From Candidatus Woodwardiibium gallinarum (GTDB lineage: Bacteria > Bacillota > Clostridia > Oscillospirales > CAG-382), in the NCBI GenBank assembly GCA_904419545.1, contig CAJFRY010000002.1, forward strand, positions 1-64,000: 64,000 bases of DNA, given 5' to 3'. A model generated the notes under the pieces. It made no database searches. It was not told where the DNA came from and saw only the letters and a list, made by a program, of their open reading frames with translations. Positions 8,018 to 19,014 of the stretch are shown piece by piece; position 1 is the stretch's first letter, and every line of letters starts with the position of its first letter. Made by a program: the position numbers and the translations under genes.

Positions 8018-9286
8018 ATGTCGATGCTGCTGAAGGGCGGAAGGGTGTACACTGCCGGTATATTCGTTCAGCGCGATCTTCTGATCGACAAAGGCATCAT
8101 TGTTTTTCTTTCCGAGCATATCGAAACTTCTCCGTCCCTCCCCGTTCTGGACTGCGGCGGCAAATTTATTTTTCCCGGTCTTGCAGATGTTCATGTGCAT
8201 CTGCGGGAGCCGGGTTTTTCTTATAAAGAGACGGTGCGGACCGGCGCGACGGCCGCCGCTCACGGCGGGTTCACCGCCGTCTGCGCGATGCCGAACCTGA
8301 CCCCCCCGCCTGACAGCGCTCCCCGTCTGCGCGCAATGGCGCTGCACGCGGCGGACGCGCCGGTTCGGGTGTTTTCCTACGGCAGCATCACCGTCGGGCG
8401 GAAGGGCGAAGCCGTCGCGCCGCTGGCCGAAAATGCGCCCTTCGCCGTCGCGTTCAGCGACGACGGCAGCGGCATACAGGACGAGAAGGTCATGGAACAG
8501 GCGATGCGCGAAGCGAAGGCCGCCGGCCGCGTCCTCGCCGCCCACTGCGAGGACAACACGCTCGTCCGCGGCGGCTGCATACACGACGGGGAATTCGCGC
8601 GCGCGCACGGACTGCCGGGCATCTGCTCGGCGAGCGAGTATGCGCAGATCGAGCGCGACCTTGCGCTGGCGAAGAAAACCGGCGCGGCCTACCATATCTG
8701 CCACATTTCCACGGCGGAGAGCGTGGCGCTCATCCGCAAAGCGAAGCGGGAGGGCGTGGATGTCACCTGCGAGACCGCGCCGCACTACCTGTATTTCTGC
8801 GATGCGATGCTCGAGGACGACGGCCGCTTCAAGATGAACCCGCCCATCCGCAGCGCACGAGACCGCGCGGCGCTTTTGGAGGGGATCGCCGACGGCACGA
8901 TCGATATGATTGCTACCGACCACGCGCCGCACGCCGCAGAGGAAAAAGCGGGCGGCCTGCGGCATTCGCTGATGGGCGTCCCGGGGCTGGAAAGCGCGTT
9001 CGCCGCCTGCGTCACCGCGCTCGTCGAGCCGGGCGTCGTCCCGCTCGAACGGCTGGCCGAGCTGATGAGCGTAAATCCTTCGCGCCGCTTCGGGCTGCCC
9101 GGAAGGTTCGGCATCACGCCGAACGCCGTCGCCGACCTGACGGTAGCGGACGTGACGGCCAGGCGCGTGTTCGACGCCGAACAGACCTTCACCAAAAGCA
9201 AGCGTTCGCCCTTCGACGGGCTGACCCTGACCGGCGCCGTCTGCGCCACCATCGTGAACGGAGAGATCGTATGGAAAGAATCCTGA
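8018..9286 (+). CDS. pyrC: Dihydroorotase
   Basis: Closes carbamoyl-aspartate to dihydroorotate, step three of UMP synthesis. The 422-residue length fits the class-I amidohydrolase type. Metal motif DVHVHLREPG is near residue 57, and further metal and substrate residues lie in AAHCED, HICHIST and ATDHAPHA. The ATG at 8018 follows a GAGG/AAAGG purine block. First gene of the pyr operon; its 3' end overlaps pyrK by 16 bases. Confidence 0.97.
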   Translation: MSMLLKGGRVYTAGIFVQRDLLIDKGIIVFLSEHIETSPSLPVLDCGGKFIFPGLADVHVHLREPGFSYKETVRTGATAAAHGGFTAVCAMPNLTPPPDSAPRLRAMALHAADAPVRVFSYGSITVGRKGEAVAPLAENAPFAVAFSDDGSGIQDEKVMEQAMREAKAAGRVLAAHCEDNTLVRGGCIHDGEFARAHGLPGICSASEYAQIERDLALAKKTGAAYHICHISTAESVALIRKAKREGVDVTCETAPHYLYFCDAMLEDDGRFKMNPPIRSARDRAALLEGIADGTIDMIATDHAPHAAEEKAGGLRHSLMGVPGLESAFAACVTALVEPGVVPLERLAELMSVNPSRRFGLPGRFGITPNAVADLTVADVTARRVFDAEQTFTKSKRSPFDGLTLTGAVCATIVNGEIVWKES

Positions 9287-10002
9287 CCGTCGCTGCAAAC
9301 GAACCCATCGCGCCGGGCGTGTTCCGCCTGCTGCTCGACGGCGCCGCCGTGGACGACGTCCGCGCGCCCGGGCAGTTCTTCAACCTGTCGGTCGACGGGT
9401 TTTACCTGCGCCGCCCCATTTCGGTCTGCGACGCCGAAAACGGGCGCGTCACCCTGATTTACAAGGTCGTCGGCGCGGGCACCCGCGCGCTTTCGGAATA
9501 TCGCCGAGGGCAAACGGTCAGCGCGCTCACCGCGCTGGGCAACGGCTACGACCTGAACGAGACCGGCGAACGGCCGCTGCTGCTCGGCGGCGGCGCGGGC
9601 GTGCCGCCCATGTACCTGCTGGCCAAGGCGCTGCTTGCGCGCGGCGTCCGGCCGACGGTCGTGCTCGGCTTCAACACCGCGTCCGAGGTATTTTACAAAG
9701 AGGAATTCGAAGCATTGGGCGTGGAAGCAATCGTTGCCACGGCCGACGGCAGCGCGGGCGTCAGGGGATTTGTCACCGACGCGGCCGCCCCCCTTTCCTA
9801 CGACTACACCTTCGCCTGCGGACCCGAGCCGATGCTGAAGGCCGTCTATGCGATGTCCGACTGCGGCGGACAGTACTCCTTCGAGCGGCGGATGGGCTGC
9901 GGCTTCGGCGCGTGCATGGGCTGCTCCTGCCGGACGGTGACCGGCCATAAGCGCATCTGCGTGGAAGGACCCGTACTGAAAAAGGAGGAGATCTTATGGT
10001 AG
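9271..10002 (+). CDS. pyrK: Dihydroorotate dehydrogenase B, electron transfer subunit
   Basis: FAD/[2Fe-2S] subunit that passes electrons from PyrD to NAD+. 243 residues: a ferredoxin-reductase-like FAD domain with YLRRPISV, a nucleotide-binding [12 protein letters not shown] segment, and a C-terminal cysteine cluster [11 protein letters not shown] plus a fourth ligand in RIC for the [2Fe-2S] centre. It overlaps both pyrC and pyrD, which suggests coupled translation. The partner PyrD is the class-1B type that needs PyrK. Confidence 0.96.
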   Translation: MERILTVAANEPIAPGVFRLLLDGAAVDDVRAPGQFFNLSVDGFYLRRPISVCDAENGRVTLIYKVVGAGTRALSEYRRGQTVSALTALGNGYDLNETGERPLLLGGGAGVPPMYLLAKALLARGVRPTVVLGFNTASEVFYKEEFEALGVEAIVATADGSAGVRGFVTDAAAPLSYDYTFACGPEPMLKAVYAMSDCGGQYSFERRMGCGFGACMGCSCRTVTGHKRICVEGPVLKKEEILW

Positions 10003-10910
10003 ACCTCTCGGTCACGCTGCCGGGTATGCCGCTGGACAATCCGGTCATCCCCGCCTCGGGAACCTTCGGCTACGGACGGGAATTCGCTTCCTACTATGAC
10101 ATCAACATCCTCGGCTCGTTCTCGATCAAGGGAACGACGCTGCACCCCCGCTTCGGCAACGAAACGCCGCGCATCGCGGAAACGCCGTCGGGGATGCTCA
10201 ACGCCGTCGGCCTGCAGAACCCCGGCATCGACCACGTGCTGGCCTGCGAGCTGCCCGAGCTGAAGGCCTTCTTCCATAAAAAAGTAATCGCCAACATCGG
10301 CGGCTTTTCGGTCGGGGAATACGTGGAATGCGCCCGCCGCGCCGCCAAAGCCGACAACGTCGGGATGATCGAGCTGAACATCAGCTGTCCGAACGTACAC
10401 GGCGGCGGGATGGGCTTCGGCACCACGGCGGAGAGCGCCTACGAGGTGACCAGGGCCGTCCGTGCGGCGGTGGACAAGCCCCTGTTCGTCAAGCTGACGC
10501 CGAACGTGACCGACATCGCGTCCATCGCAAAGGCCGTCGAACAGGCGGGCGCGGACGGGGTCAGCCTCATCAACACCCTGCTGGGGATGCGCATCGACCT
10601 GCGCACGAAAAAGCCGCTGCTGCAAAACACCACCGGCGGGCTGAGCGGGCCGGCGGTGTTCCCGATCGCGCTGCGGATGGTCTACCAGGTCTACGAGGCC
10701 GTAAGCATCCCGATCATCGGGATGGGCGGCGTTTCGAGCGCGGAGGATGTGCTGGAAATGATGCTCGCGGGGGCTTCGGCGGTGCAGGTCGGCGCGGCCA
10801 ACCTCGTCCGTCCGACGGCTTGCCGCGACATCATCCGCGCCCTGCCCGAAGCGGCGGCGCGTTACGGGATCACCTCGCTGCGCAGCATCATCGGCGCAGC
10901 GCACCGATAA
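9996..10910 (+). CDS. pyrD: Dihydroorotate dehydrogenase B, catalytic subunit
   Basis: FMN enzyme oxidising dihydroorotate to orotate with PyrK as electron outlet. 304 residues, TIM barrel. [11 protein letters not shown], the family signature, lies near residue 128; [13 protein letters not shown] and [19 protein letters not shown] are the usual C-terminal flavin-phosphate motifs. The ATG at 9996 precedes the pyrK stop, giving a 7-base overlap. A 139-base spacer with a degenerate repeat separates it from pyrF. Confidence 0.97.
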   Translation: MVDLSVTLPGMPLDNPVIPASGTFGYGREFASYYDINILGSFSIKGTTLHPRFGNETPRIAETPSGMLNAVGLQNPGIDHVLACELPELKAFFHKKVIANIGGFSVGEYVECARRAAKADNVGMIELNISCPNVHGGGMGFGTTAESAYEVTRAVRAAVDKPLFVKLTPNVTDIASIAKAVEQAGADGVSLINTLLGMRIDLRTKKPLLQNTTGGLSGPAVFPIALRMVYQVYEAVSIPIIGMGGVSSAEDVLEMMLAGASAVQVGAANLVRPTACRDIIRALPEAAARYGITSLRSIIGAAHR

Positions 10911-10914
10911 GACG

Positions 10915-11023
10915 ATTTCCTGATCGAAACCGGTTTATCACTCGCGGCAATTGCCGCAGAAAAAGATATCGCAGGGCATATTTCTCCGTGCTTTGCCCGG
11001 AGCGTCATCCGCTTTTGCGAATG
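10915..11023 (+). repeat. Degenerate dispersed intergenic repeat, copy A
   Basis: The pyrD-pyrF spacer shares blocks in the same order with a spacer near ribU read on the minus strand: CGCGGCAATTGCCG at 10943-10956 and GCGTCAT (11002-11008), then CGCTTTTGCG and AATG. In the ribU copy the core is CGCAAAAGCG, the reverse complement. Frame shifts between copies argue against coding. Confidence 0.5.
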
Positions 11024-11049
11024 AAGTGTAAGAAAGGGGACAAACCAAC

Positions 11050-11775
11050 TTGAACCAAAAGGACGTCATCATCGCCTGCGACTTCTCCTCGGCGGAGGAG
11101 ACGCTGGCCTTTCTCGACCGCTTCGGCGGCAGGAAGCCCTACGTCAAGATCGGGATGGAGCTGTACTACGCGGCGGGGCCGGATATGGTTCGCCGCATCC
11201 TCGAGCGCGGGCACCGCGTATTCCTCGACTTAAAACTGCACGACATCCCCAACACCGTACAGAAAGCGATGAAGAACCTCGCGCGCCTCGGCGTGGATAT
11301 GACCAACCTGCACGCCGCCGGCGGAAAGAAAATGATGCAGGCCGCCGTTGAGGGACTGGCCGAGGGCGCCGCAGAAGCCGGACGCGAACGGCCGCTGCTC
11401 ATCGCGGTCACGCAGCTGACCTCCACAAGCGCGGAAATGCTCAAAGATGAGCTGCTCATCGGCACGCTGATGGAGGAGACCGTCGCGCACTACGCCTCCA
11501 ACGCCGCGCAGAGCGGGCTGGACGGCGTGGTCTGCTCGCCGCACGAGGCGGCGGCGGTCAAACGCGCCAACGGGCAGGACTTTCTCACCGTCACGCCCGG
11601 CATCCGCTTCGCCGACGGCTCAGCCGACGATCAGGTGCGGATTATGACTCCCGAGAAGGCGCGCGCCACCGGCACCGATTATATCGTGGTCGGCCGCGCC
11701 GTTACCGCAGCCGCCGACCCGCAGAGCGCCTATCTGCGCTGCCTGGAGGCATTTACCGGCGGCATAAATCTGTAA
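11050..11775 (+). CDS. pyrF: Orotidine-5'-phosphate decarboxylase
   Basis: Decarboxylates OMP to UMP. 241 residues. The catalytic Lys-Asp network appears in [12 protein letters not shown] near residue 58, the phosphate-binding end in TPGIRF and [10 protein letters not shown]. The start is a TTG at 11050 with AAAGGGGA about nine bases upstream. It is the short, group-1 (E. coli/Bacillus-like) type rather than the 270-residue type common in some clostridia. pyrE follows after 17 bases. Confidence 0.96.
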   Translation: MNQKDVIIACDFSSAEETLAFLDRFGGRKPYVKIGMELYYAAGPDMVRRILERGHRVFLDLKLHDIPNTVQKAMKNLARLGVDMTNLHAAGGKKMMQAAVEGLAEGAAEAGRERPLLIAVTQLTSTSAEMLKDELLIGTLMEETVAHYASNAAQSGLDGVVCSPHEAAAVKRANGQDFLTVTPGIRFADGSADDQVRIMTPEKARATGTDYIVVGRAVTAAADPQSAYLRCLEAFTGGINL

Positions 11776-11792
11776 ATGAAGGAGAATCACCA

Positions 11793-12440
11793 ATGGATAT
11801 GCAGAATACGGCGCGCGCCGCGGCGCGCGGGCTTCTGGAGATCGCAGCCGTTTACCTCCGGCCGGACGAGCCTTTCACCTGGGCCAGCGGCATCAAAAGC
11901 CCCATCTACTGCGACAACCGCCTCACACTCACCGCGCCGGCAGTGCGCACGGTCATCGAAGAAGGGCTGTGCGGGCTCATCCGTACATACTATCCCGACT
12001 GCGAGGTGCTGATGGGCACGTCAACGGCGGGCATCCCCCACGCGGCCATCTGCGGGCACCTGCTCGGGCTGCCGATGGGCTACGTCCGCTCGTCCGCCAA
12101 GGACCACGGGCGCGCCAACCGCATCGAGGGCAGGCTGCTGCCGGGACAGAAGGTCGTCGTCGTCGAGGACCTGATCTCGACGGGCGGCAGCGTCATCGAG
12201 ACGGTCGAGGCGCTGCGCGAGGCCGGCGCGGACGTGCTCGGCGTCGTCTCGATCTTCACCTACGGGATGAAAAAGGGACTGGAAAAGCTGTCTGCGGCGA
12301 ACGTGAAGAACGTTTCTCTGACCAACTTCGATGTCATCTGCGAGGAAGCGGCCGCAACCGGCTACATCTCCCAGGCGGACGTCGCGCGGCTGAAAGCCTT
12401 CCGCGACAACCCCGCCGACGAGAGCTGGATCCGCCGCTGA
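11793..12440 (+). CDS. pyrE: Orotate phosphoribosyltransferase
   Basis: Joins orotate to PRPP to make OMP. 215 residues with the type-I PRTase PRPP loop [13 protein letters not shown] near residue 124 and the flexible catalytic loop [15 protein letters not shown] ahead of it. It sits between pyrF and pyrB in a tightly packed operon. Confidence 0.96.
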   Translation: MDMQNTARAAARGLLEIAAVYLRPDEPFTWASGIKSPIYCDNRLTLTAPAVRTVIEEGLCGLIRTYYPDCEVLMGTSTAGIPHAAICGHLLGLPMGYVRSSAKDHGRANRIEGRLLPGQKVVVVEDLISTGGSVIETVEALREAGADVLGVVSIFTYGMKKGLEKLSAANVKNVSLTNFDVICEEAAATGYISQADVARLKAFRDNPADESWIRR

Positions 12441-12474
12441 ACCGTCTGCCGACAAAAAGGAGGACACTGCCCTT

Positions 12475-13389
12475 ATGCGCCATTTGATTGACATCACCGA
12501 TTTGAGCAACGACGAAATTTCACGCCTCGCCGATACGGCGGATCGGATCATCGCCGACCGTCAAGCCTTTTCAAACGTCTGCGCGGGTAAAAAGCTCGCT
12601 ACCCTCTTTTTCGAGCCGAGTACCCGCACGCGGCTGAGCTTCGAGGCGGCGATGCTCGAGCTGGGCGGCAGCGTCCTCGGCTTCTCCTCGGCGGACAGCT
12701 CGAGCGCGTCCAAGGGCGAGAGCGTGTCCGACACAGTGCGGACGGTGGGCTGCTACGCCGACATCATCGCCATGCGCCACCCGAAGGAGGGCGCGCCGAT
12801 GGCTGCGGCGGCCAAGTCGCCCGTCCCCATCATCAACGCCGGCGACGGCGGTCACTGCCACCCCACGCAGACGCTGGCGGACCTGCTGACCATCCGCCGC
12901 GAGAAAGGACGGCTGGGCGGGTTCACCATCGGCTTCTGCGGCGACCTGAAATTCGGCCGCACGGTGCATTCGCTCATCACGGCGCTCGCGCGCTATGAGG
13001 ACATCCGCTTCGTGTTCATTTCCCCGCCCGAGCTGGTCGTGCCGGAATATATGAAAAACGGCGTCATTCGCCGGAACCGGCTCACCTTTGCCGAGACAGA
13101 CTCGCTCGAACAGGCGCTGCCCGAGCTGGACATCCTGTATATGACCCGCGTGCAGCGCGAGCGCTTCTTCAACGAGGCCGACTACATTCGTCTGAAGGAC
13201 AGCTACATTCTGGAGCCGTCCAAGCTGCGCGCAGCCAAATCCGACCTGTGCATCATGCACCCGCTGCCCCGCGTCAACGAGATTTCCGCTAAAGTGGACG
13301 ACGACCCGCGCGCCTGTTACTTCAAGCAGGTCGAGAACGGCAAGTTCATCCGCGAGGCGCTCATCATGTTCCTGCTCGGCCTGATGTAA
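12475..13389 (+). CDS. pyrB: Aspartate carbamoyltransferase catalytic subunit
   Basis: Condenses carbamoyl phosphate with aspartate, the committed step of pyrimidine synthesis. 304 residues. The carbamoyl-phosphate motif [13 protein letters not shown] is near residue 45; [14 protein letters not shown] and [10 protein letters not shown] are the other family blocks. An ATCase partner, PyrI, is encoded downstream, so the enzyme is probably the allosteric (c3)2(r2)3 type. Unusually, two tiny coding copies of the PyrI N-terminus lie between pyrB and pyrI. Confidence 0.97.
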   Translation: MRHLIDITDLSNDEISRLADTADRIIADRQAFSNVCAGKKLATLFFEPSTRTRLSFEAAMLELGGSVLGFSSADSSSASKGESVSDTVRTVGCYADIIAMRHPKEGAPMAAAAKSPVPIINAGDGGHCHPTQTLADLLTIRREKGRLGGFTIGFCGDLKFGRTVHSLITALARYEDIRFVFISPPELVVPEYMKNGVIRRNRLTFAETDSLEQALPELDILYMTRVQRERFFNEADYIRLKDSYILEPSKLRAAKSDLCIMHPLPRVNEISAKVDDDPRACYFKQVENGKFIREALIMFLLGLM

Positions 13390-13400
13390 GGAGGTATTCT

Positions 13401-13487
13401 ATGAAAATCGACAGTATCAAAAACGGTTACGTGCCCGAGCACGCCCGGCTTATTGCCGCTCTGAAAGAAAGGCGGAATGCTCTATGA
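13401..13487 (+). CDS. 28-residue PyrI N-terminus-like micropeptide, copy 1
   Basis: ATG at 13401 with GGAGG at 13390-13394, ten bases after the pyrB stop; stop TGA at 13485. The peptide begins MKIDSIKNGYV, identical to the first 11 residues of PyrI here, then PEH where PyrI has LDH, and ends in a Lys/Arg-rich tail with no PyrI counterpart. Its stop overlaps the next ATG (ATGA). Against copy 2, codons 1-14 differ at six synonymous and no nonsynonymous sites, while codons 15-28 carry about six amino-acid changes. That pattern suggests translation and selection on the PyrI-like part. Function unknown. Confidence 0.7.
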   Translation: MKIDSIKNGYVPEHARLIAALKERRNAL

Positions 13488-13570
13488 AGATCGACAGCAT
13501 AAAGAATGGCTACGTGCCCGAGCACGTTCGGACGATTGCCTCGCTAAAAGAAAGGCAAGGTGCTCAATGA
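13484..13570 (+). CDS. 28-residue PyrI N-terminus-like micropeptide, copy 2
   Basis: ATG at 13484 overlaps the stop of copy 1; stop TGA at 13568 overlaps the pyrI ATG at 13567. It begins MKIDSIKNGYVPEH like copy 1, and its first 33 bases are identical to those of pyrI, so this is the younger duplication or has been homogenised with pyrI. The end of the unit (GAAAGGCAAGG) supplies the Shine-Dalgarno for pyrI. The copied segment corresponds to the PyrI region that contributes to the allosteric nucleotide site in E. coli ATCase. Function unknown. Confidence 0.7.
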   Translation: MKIDSIKNGYVPEHVRTIASLKERQGAQ

Positions 13571-13992
13571 AGATCGACAGCATAAAGAATGGCTACGTGC
13601 TCGATCATATCAAGGCCGGAAACAGCATGCGCATTTACAATTACCTCAACCTTGAACAGCTCGAATGCAGCGTTGCCATCCTCAAAAACGTCAAAAGCTC
13701 GAAAATGGGCCGAAAAGACATCATGAAAATCGACAGCCTCATCGACCTCGACTTTGACATCCTCGGCTACATCGACCCCGGCATCACCATCAATATCATC
13801 GAAAACGACGCCATCGTCGCCAAACGGGAGCTGTGCCTGCCCGAAAGGCTGACCAACGTCATCAGGTGCCGGAATCCGCGCTGCATCACCACCACCGAGC
13901 AGGAGCTGGACCACGTATTCAAGCTGACCGACCGGGAAAACCGCGTCTACCGCTGCATGTACTGCGAAGCGAAGGCCAAAAAGGAAGGCTGA
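13567..13992 (+). CDS. pyrI: Aspartate carbamoyltransferase regulatory subunit
   Basis: Allosteric subunit of ATCase that binds nucleotides and bridges PyrB trimers. 141 residues from the ATG at 13567, slightly shorter than E. coli (153). The N-terminal nucleotide-binding strand IDSIKNGYVLDHI and the segment GRKDIMKID are present. The C-terminal zinc domain has its four cysteines in CRNPRC and CMYC. A longer in-frame start at 13477 is rejected because it would read the upstream duplicated units in the wrong frame. Translation appears coupled to the preceding micropeptide gene by ATGA. Confidence 0.95.
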   Translation: MKIDSIKNGYVLDHIKAGNSMRIYNYLNLEQLECSVAILKNVKSSKMGRKDIMKIDSLIDLDFDILGYIDPGITINIIENDAIVAKRELCLPERLTNVIRCRNPRCITTTEQELDHVFKLTDRENRVYRCMYCEAKAKKEG

Positions 13993-14010
13993 CGCAAAAA
14001 GATGCACAAT

Positions 14011-14075
14011 TTATGCATAATATTCGATAATAATTGCATATTACTGCATATTTATTCTGAAATATTCAAATAAAG
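14011..14075 (+). promoter_or_regulatory. AT-rich region upstream of argG, possible ArgR sites
   Basis: Directly before the argG promoter lies an AT-rich stretch with TGCATATT repeated at 14035 and 14045 and TGAAATATTCA at 14058-14068. ARG boxes have the form TGAAT-N4-ATTCA; none of these is a full match, so ArgR control is only a suggestion. Confidence 0.35.
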
Positions 14076-14077
14076 AC

Positions 14078-14105
14078 TTGACAATATACAGAATTGGTGT
14101 ATAAT
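14078..14105 (+). promoter_or_regulatory. Promoter of the arginine operon
   Basis: Perfect TTGACA (14078-14083) and TATAAT (14100-14105) with a 16-base spacer, 39 bases before argG. It gives argG-carB a promoter separate from the pyr operon. Confidence 0.9.
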
Positions 14106-14144
14106 AGTATCACAACAACAATCGAAGTGAAGGAGCGTAAATCC

Positions 14145-15395
<1,251 letters not shown>

Positions 15396-15416
15396 CGGAA
15401 ACAAGGAGTTTGTACA

Positions 15417-16793
15417 ATGGATAAGCTGTGGGCAGGCAGGTTCAAATCGGCGCTGAACAGCGCGGCGGACGACTTCAATTCCTCCATCCGCGTCGATTCA
15501 CGGATGTACCGCGAGGACATCGAGGGCTCGCAGGCGCACGTGCGCATGCTCGCATCCTGCGGGATCGTCACCGAGGCCGAGGCCGACGCGATCCTGCGCT
15601 GCCTCGGCGAAATCCGTGCCGAGCTGGATGACGGGAGGCTGGAAATCGACTACGCCTGCGAGGACATCCACTCGTTCGTCGAAAAAACGCTCACCGCACG
15701 CATCGGCGACACCGGCAAGAAGCTGCACACCGCACGCAGCCGCAATGACCAGGTCGCCGTGGACACGCGGCTTTACCTCCGCCGGATGGCCGACGAGGAA
15801 AAAGCGGCGCTGCTGACGCTCGTCCGCACGCTTGTGAAGCTGGCCAAGGAAAATACCGAGACGATCCTGCCCGGCTATACACATCTGCAGCGCGCACAGC
15901 CCATCAGCTTTGCGCAGCAGCTTTTGGCGTATGCAAATATGTTCCTGCGCGACCTCGAGCGTCTCGCCGACTGCCGCGTCCGCATCAACCGCTGCCCGCT
16001 GGGCGCGGCGGCACTGGCCGGCACGACCTATCCTATCGACCGCACGCTGACGGCGTCTCTTCTGGGCTTTGACGGGATATGCGAGAACAGCGTCGACGCC
16101 GTGTCCGACCGCGATTATATCGCCGAGCTGGCGTTCGTCAACGCGCTGATTGCGATGCATGTCTCGCGGCTGGCCGAGGAGGTGACGCTCTGGGCGTCCT
16201 ACGAATTCCGCTTCGTCGAGCTGTCGGACGAATTCTCGACCGGCTCGTCGATCATGCCCCAGAAGAAGAACCCCGACATCGCCGAGCTGGCACGCGGCAA
16301 GTGCGGCCGCGTCTACGGCGATCTGCACGCCCTGCTGACTATGCTCAAGGGTCTCCCGCTGGCCTACAACAAGGATTTGCAGGAGGATAAGGAGGCTGTC
16401 TTCGACAGTGTCGATACCGTCCTGGCCACGCTCGGCGTGCTCGCGCCGATGCTGGAAACAATGACCGTCCGGAAGGACGAGATGCGGAAAGCGGCCGACG
16501 GCGGCTACATCAACGCCACCGACTGCGCCGACTATCTGGCAAAAAAGGGACTGCCCTTCCGCGACGCTTATAAAATCACCGGCGCACTGGTCGCGTATGC
16601 CATCGACGAAGGGAAAACGCTTGCCGGGCTGTCTCTGGACGAATACCGGACGTTCTCGCCGCTGTTTGAAGCGGACGTGTACGAAGCGCTGGACATGCAC
16701 ACCTGTATGTCGCTGCGCAGCTCGGAGGGCGGAACGGCGCCCGCGCGCGTGGAAGAACAGATCAGAAAAATCGAGGAACACATCCATGACTAA
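15417..16793 (+). CDS. argH: Argininosuccinate lyase
   Basis: Splits argininosuccinate into arginine and fumarate. 458 residues, fumarase/aspartase fold. The signature loop [12 protein letters not shown] with the catalytic serine is near residue 278; [10 protein letters not shown] and YTHLQRAQP are the other conserved blocks. It follows argG after 21 bases and overlaps argC by eight bases. Confidence 0.97.
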   Translation: MDKLWAGRFKSALNSAADDFNSSIRVDSRMYREDIEGSQAHVRMLASCGIVTEAEADAILRCLGEIRAELDDGRLEIDYACEDIHSFVEKTLTARIGDTGKKLHTARSRNDQVAVDTRLYLRRMADEEKAALLTLVRTLVKLAKENTETILPGYTHLQRAQPISFAQQLLAYANMFLRDLERLADCRVRINRCPLGAAALAGTTYPIDRTLTASLLGFDGICENSVDAVSDRDYIAELAFVNALIAMHVSRLAEEVTLWASYEFRFVELSDEFSTGSSIMPQKKNPDIAELARGKCGRVYGDLHALLTMLKGLPLAYNKDLQEDKEAVFDSVDTVLATLGVLAPMLETMTVRKDEMRKAADGGYINATDCADYLAKKGLPFRDAYKITGALVAYAIDEGKTLAGLSLDEYRTFSPLFEADVYEALDMHTCMSLRSSEGGTAPARVEEQIRKIEEHIHD

Positions 16794-17748
16794 AGTGTTT
16801 ATAGACGGCTCCGCCGGCACGACCGGCCTGCGGATCGCAGAGCGGCTTTCCGCACGGCCGGACATCGAGCTGCTTTCCATAAGCGAAGAAGAACGCAAGG
16901 ATCCCGCATCCCGCCGCGCGCACATCAACCAGGCCGACGTCGCCATCCTCTGTCTGCCCGACGATGCCGCGCGCGAGGCCGCCGCAATGGCCGACGGCGG
17001 CGTGCGCATCATCGACGCGTCGACCGCACACCGCACCGCGCCGGGCTGGGTCTACGGCTTCCCCGAGCTGAGCGCCGGGCGGCGCAGGGCGGTCGCGGAA
17101 GCGGCCCGCATCGCCGTCCCGGGCTGCCACGCAAGCGGCTTCTGCGCGCTCGTTTACCCGCTCGTCGCAGGCGGCATCCTGCCCGCCGACTACCCCCTGT
17201 CCGCCCACTCGCTGACCGGCTACAGCGGCGGCGGCAAGAAAAAGATTGCCGACTATCAGGCGCGTACCGACGGCGAGGCGATGGACGCGCCCGCACAGTA
17301 CGCCACCGCGTCGGCCCACAAGCACCTGCCCGAGATGGCGCATATCTGCGGCCTTGCGCAGCAACCGCTCTTCAATCCGATCATCGGGGACTTCTACGCC
17401 GGGATGCTCGTCTGCGTCCCGCTTTACGCCAAGCTGCTGCGAAAGCCTGTCACGCCCGCAAGTCTGTACGAATACTACGCTTCCTACTACGCCGGACAGA
17501 AGCTGCTGTCCGTGCGCGAGCCGATCGGCAACGAAACGCTCTACGCCAACGCCTATGCGGGGCGCGACGACATGGAAATCCTCATCAGCGGCAACGACGA
17601 GCGCATCAACCTCTTCGCCCGCTTCTGCAACCTCGGTAAGGGCGCATCCGGCGCCGCAGTGCAGTGTCTGAACCTGATGACCGGCGCCGACGAGACCGAA
17701 GGTCTGTTCTGCGGCCCGACTCCCACGAAAGGAAACGATCAAAAATGA
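16786..17748 (+). CDS. argC: N-acetyl-gamma-glutamyl-phosphate reductase, uncommon (type 2) form
   Basis: NADPH-dependent reduction of N-acetylglutamyl phosphate in the third step of ornithine synthesis. 320 residues from the ATG at 16786, which overlaps the argH stop. The N-terminus [14 protein letters not shown] is typical of the shorter type-2 ArgC, not the GASGYTG form of the common type. The catalytic cysteine is in VPGCHASGF near residue 113, and TGYSGGGKK follows. Type 2 is mostly known from Proteobacteria, so the placement is mildly unusual. argJ starts in an ATGA overlap. Confidence 0.93.
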   Translation: MTKVFIDGSAGTTGLRIAERLSARPDIELLSISEEERKDPASRRAHINQADVAILCLPDDAAREAAAMADGGVRIIDASTAHRTAPGWVYGFPELSAGRRRAVAEAARIAVPGCHASGFCALVYPLVAGGILPADYPLSAHSLTGYSGGGKKKIADYQARTDGEAMDAPAQYATASAHKHLPEMAHICGLAQQPLFNPIIGDFYAGMLVCVPLYAKLLRKPVTPASLYEYYASYYAGQKLLSVREPIGNETLYANAYAGRDDMEILISGNDERINLFARFCNLGKGASGAAVQCLNLMTGADETEGLFCGPTPTKGNDQK

Positions 17749-18959
17749 AAGCATGCAACGGCGGCGTCTGCGCACCGGCCGGCTTCCGAGCCGCCGGCGT
17801 GCACTGCGGCATCCGCAAAAACAAATCGAAAAAGGACTTAGCGCTCATTTACAGCGACACGCCCTGCGCCGCAGCGGCTGTCTACACGCAGAACCTCGTC
17901 AAGGGCGCGCCGATTACGGTCACGCGCGAAAATATTGCCGACGGACGCGCGCAGGCCGTCCTCTGCAACAGCGGCAACGCCAACACCTGCAACGCCGACG
18001 GCCCCGCCGTGGCACGCCGGATGTGCGAGCTGGCGGCCTCCGCCTGCGGACTGGACCCGCGCGATGTCATCGTCGCCTCCACTGGCGTCATCGGTCAGCG
18101 GCTGGACATCTCTCCCATCGAAGCCTCGATCGGCGCGCTGAAGGACGCCCTCTCGGAAACCGGCAGCCGCGACGCGGCCGAAGCGATTATGACCACCGAC
18201 ACCGCGCGCAAGGAGGTCGCCGTCGCCTTCACCGTCGGCGGCGTGGAATGCAGGCTCGGCGGCATCGCCAAAGGCTCGGGGATGATCCACCCGAACATGG
18301 CCACGATGCTTGTCTTTCTCACCACCGACTGCGCCATCTCGTCCGAGCTGCTGCAAAAAGCGCTCGCAGCCGACGCGGCGGACAGCTTCAATATGATCTC
18401 CATCGACGGCGACACCTCGACCAACGATATGGTTTCCATCCTCGCCAACGGCAAGGCCGGCAATCCGCCGATCACCGCCGAAGGGCCCGATTACGATGCG
18501 TTTGCCGCCGCGCTCGCGTTCGTCACGCGCACACTCTGCCGTTCCATTGCCAAGGACGGCGAGGGCGCGACCAAGCTGCTCGAATGCCGCGTCAGCGGCG
18601 CGCGCAGCCTGACCGACGCGCGAACCGTCGCCAAGAGCATAATCTGCTCGTCGCTGGTCAAGGCGGCGATGTTCGGCGCCGACGCCAACTGGGGCCGCGT
18701 GCTCTGCGCCATCGGCTACTCGGGCGCCGACACCGACCCGCACGGCGTGGATGTGTCCTTTTCCTCCGAAGCGGGCACGGTTCACGTATGCGAAAAGGGC
18801 GCAGGTGTGGAATTCTCGGAAGAAACGGCGAAGGCCGTCCTCTCCGCCGACGAGATCCGCATCGACGTGACCCTGCACGACGGTAGTGCGGAGGCGACCG
18901 CGTGGGGCTGCGACCTGACCTACGATTACGTGCGCATCAACGGCGATTACAGGACCTGA
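17745..18959 (+). CDS. argJ: Bifunctional ornithine acetyltransferase / N-acetylglutamate synthase
   Basis: Recycles the acetyl group from acetylornithine to glutamate. About 404 residues from the ATG at 17745. The self-cleavage site that splits the precursor into alpha and beta chains is visible in HPNMATML, where the threonine becomes the beta-chain nucleophile. The N-terminal half has the [10 protein letters not shown] motif, and [18 protein letters not shown] is near the C-terminal third. No separate argA is present in the operon, so ArgJ may also supply the first step. Confidence 0.96.
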   Translation: MKACNGGVCAPAGFRAAGVHCGIRKNKSKKDLALIYSDTPCAAAAVYTQNLVKGAPITVTRENIADGRAQAVLCNSGNANTCNADGPAVARRMCELAASACGLDPRDVIVASTGVIGQRLDISPIEASIGALKDALSETGSRDAAEAIMTTDTARKEVAVAFTVGGVECRLGGIAKGSGMIHPNMATMLVFLTTDCAISSELLQKALAADAADSFNMISIDGDTSTNDMVSILANGKAGNPPITAEGPDYDAFAAALAFVTRTLCRSIAKDGEGATKLLECRVSGARSLTDARTVAKSIICSSLVKAAMFGADANWGRVLCAIGYSGADTDPHGVDVSFSSEAGTVHVCEKGAGVEFSEETAKAVLSADEIRIDVTLHDGSAEATAWGCDLTYDYVRINGDYRT

Positions 18960-19014
18960 TTTCTCAGCGTCTGCGCCGAAGCGGCATAAATACAAAAGGA
19001 ACGAGGCAAACAAG

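Larger units (their letters stand above)
13401..13600 (+). repeat. Tandem repeat with 83-bp period leading into pyrI
   Basis: Three ATGs at 13401, 13484 and 13567 are spaced exactly 83 bases apart, and each begins the same coding sequence. Because 83 is not a multiple of three, each copy ends out of frame in an ATGA overlap with the next. Copies 2 and 3 are identical over the first 34 bases; copy 1 has diverged. Confidence 0.92.

Noticed and set aside
10328-11053. Open frame covering the pyrD 3' half and the pyrD-pyrF spacer
   Set aside because: Mostly a shadow of pyrD; the spacer part resembles the ribU spacer in DNA but with shifted frames, so it is not a protein.
13477-13566. Longer pyrI start at 13477
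   Set aside because: It would read the duplicated micropeptide units in the wrong frame; the ATG at 13567 matches the repeated unit and the family N-terminus.
13401-13600. CRISPR-like or simple repeat array
   Set aside because: Only three units of 83 bases with a coding start in each and no spacers; it is a coding duplication.
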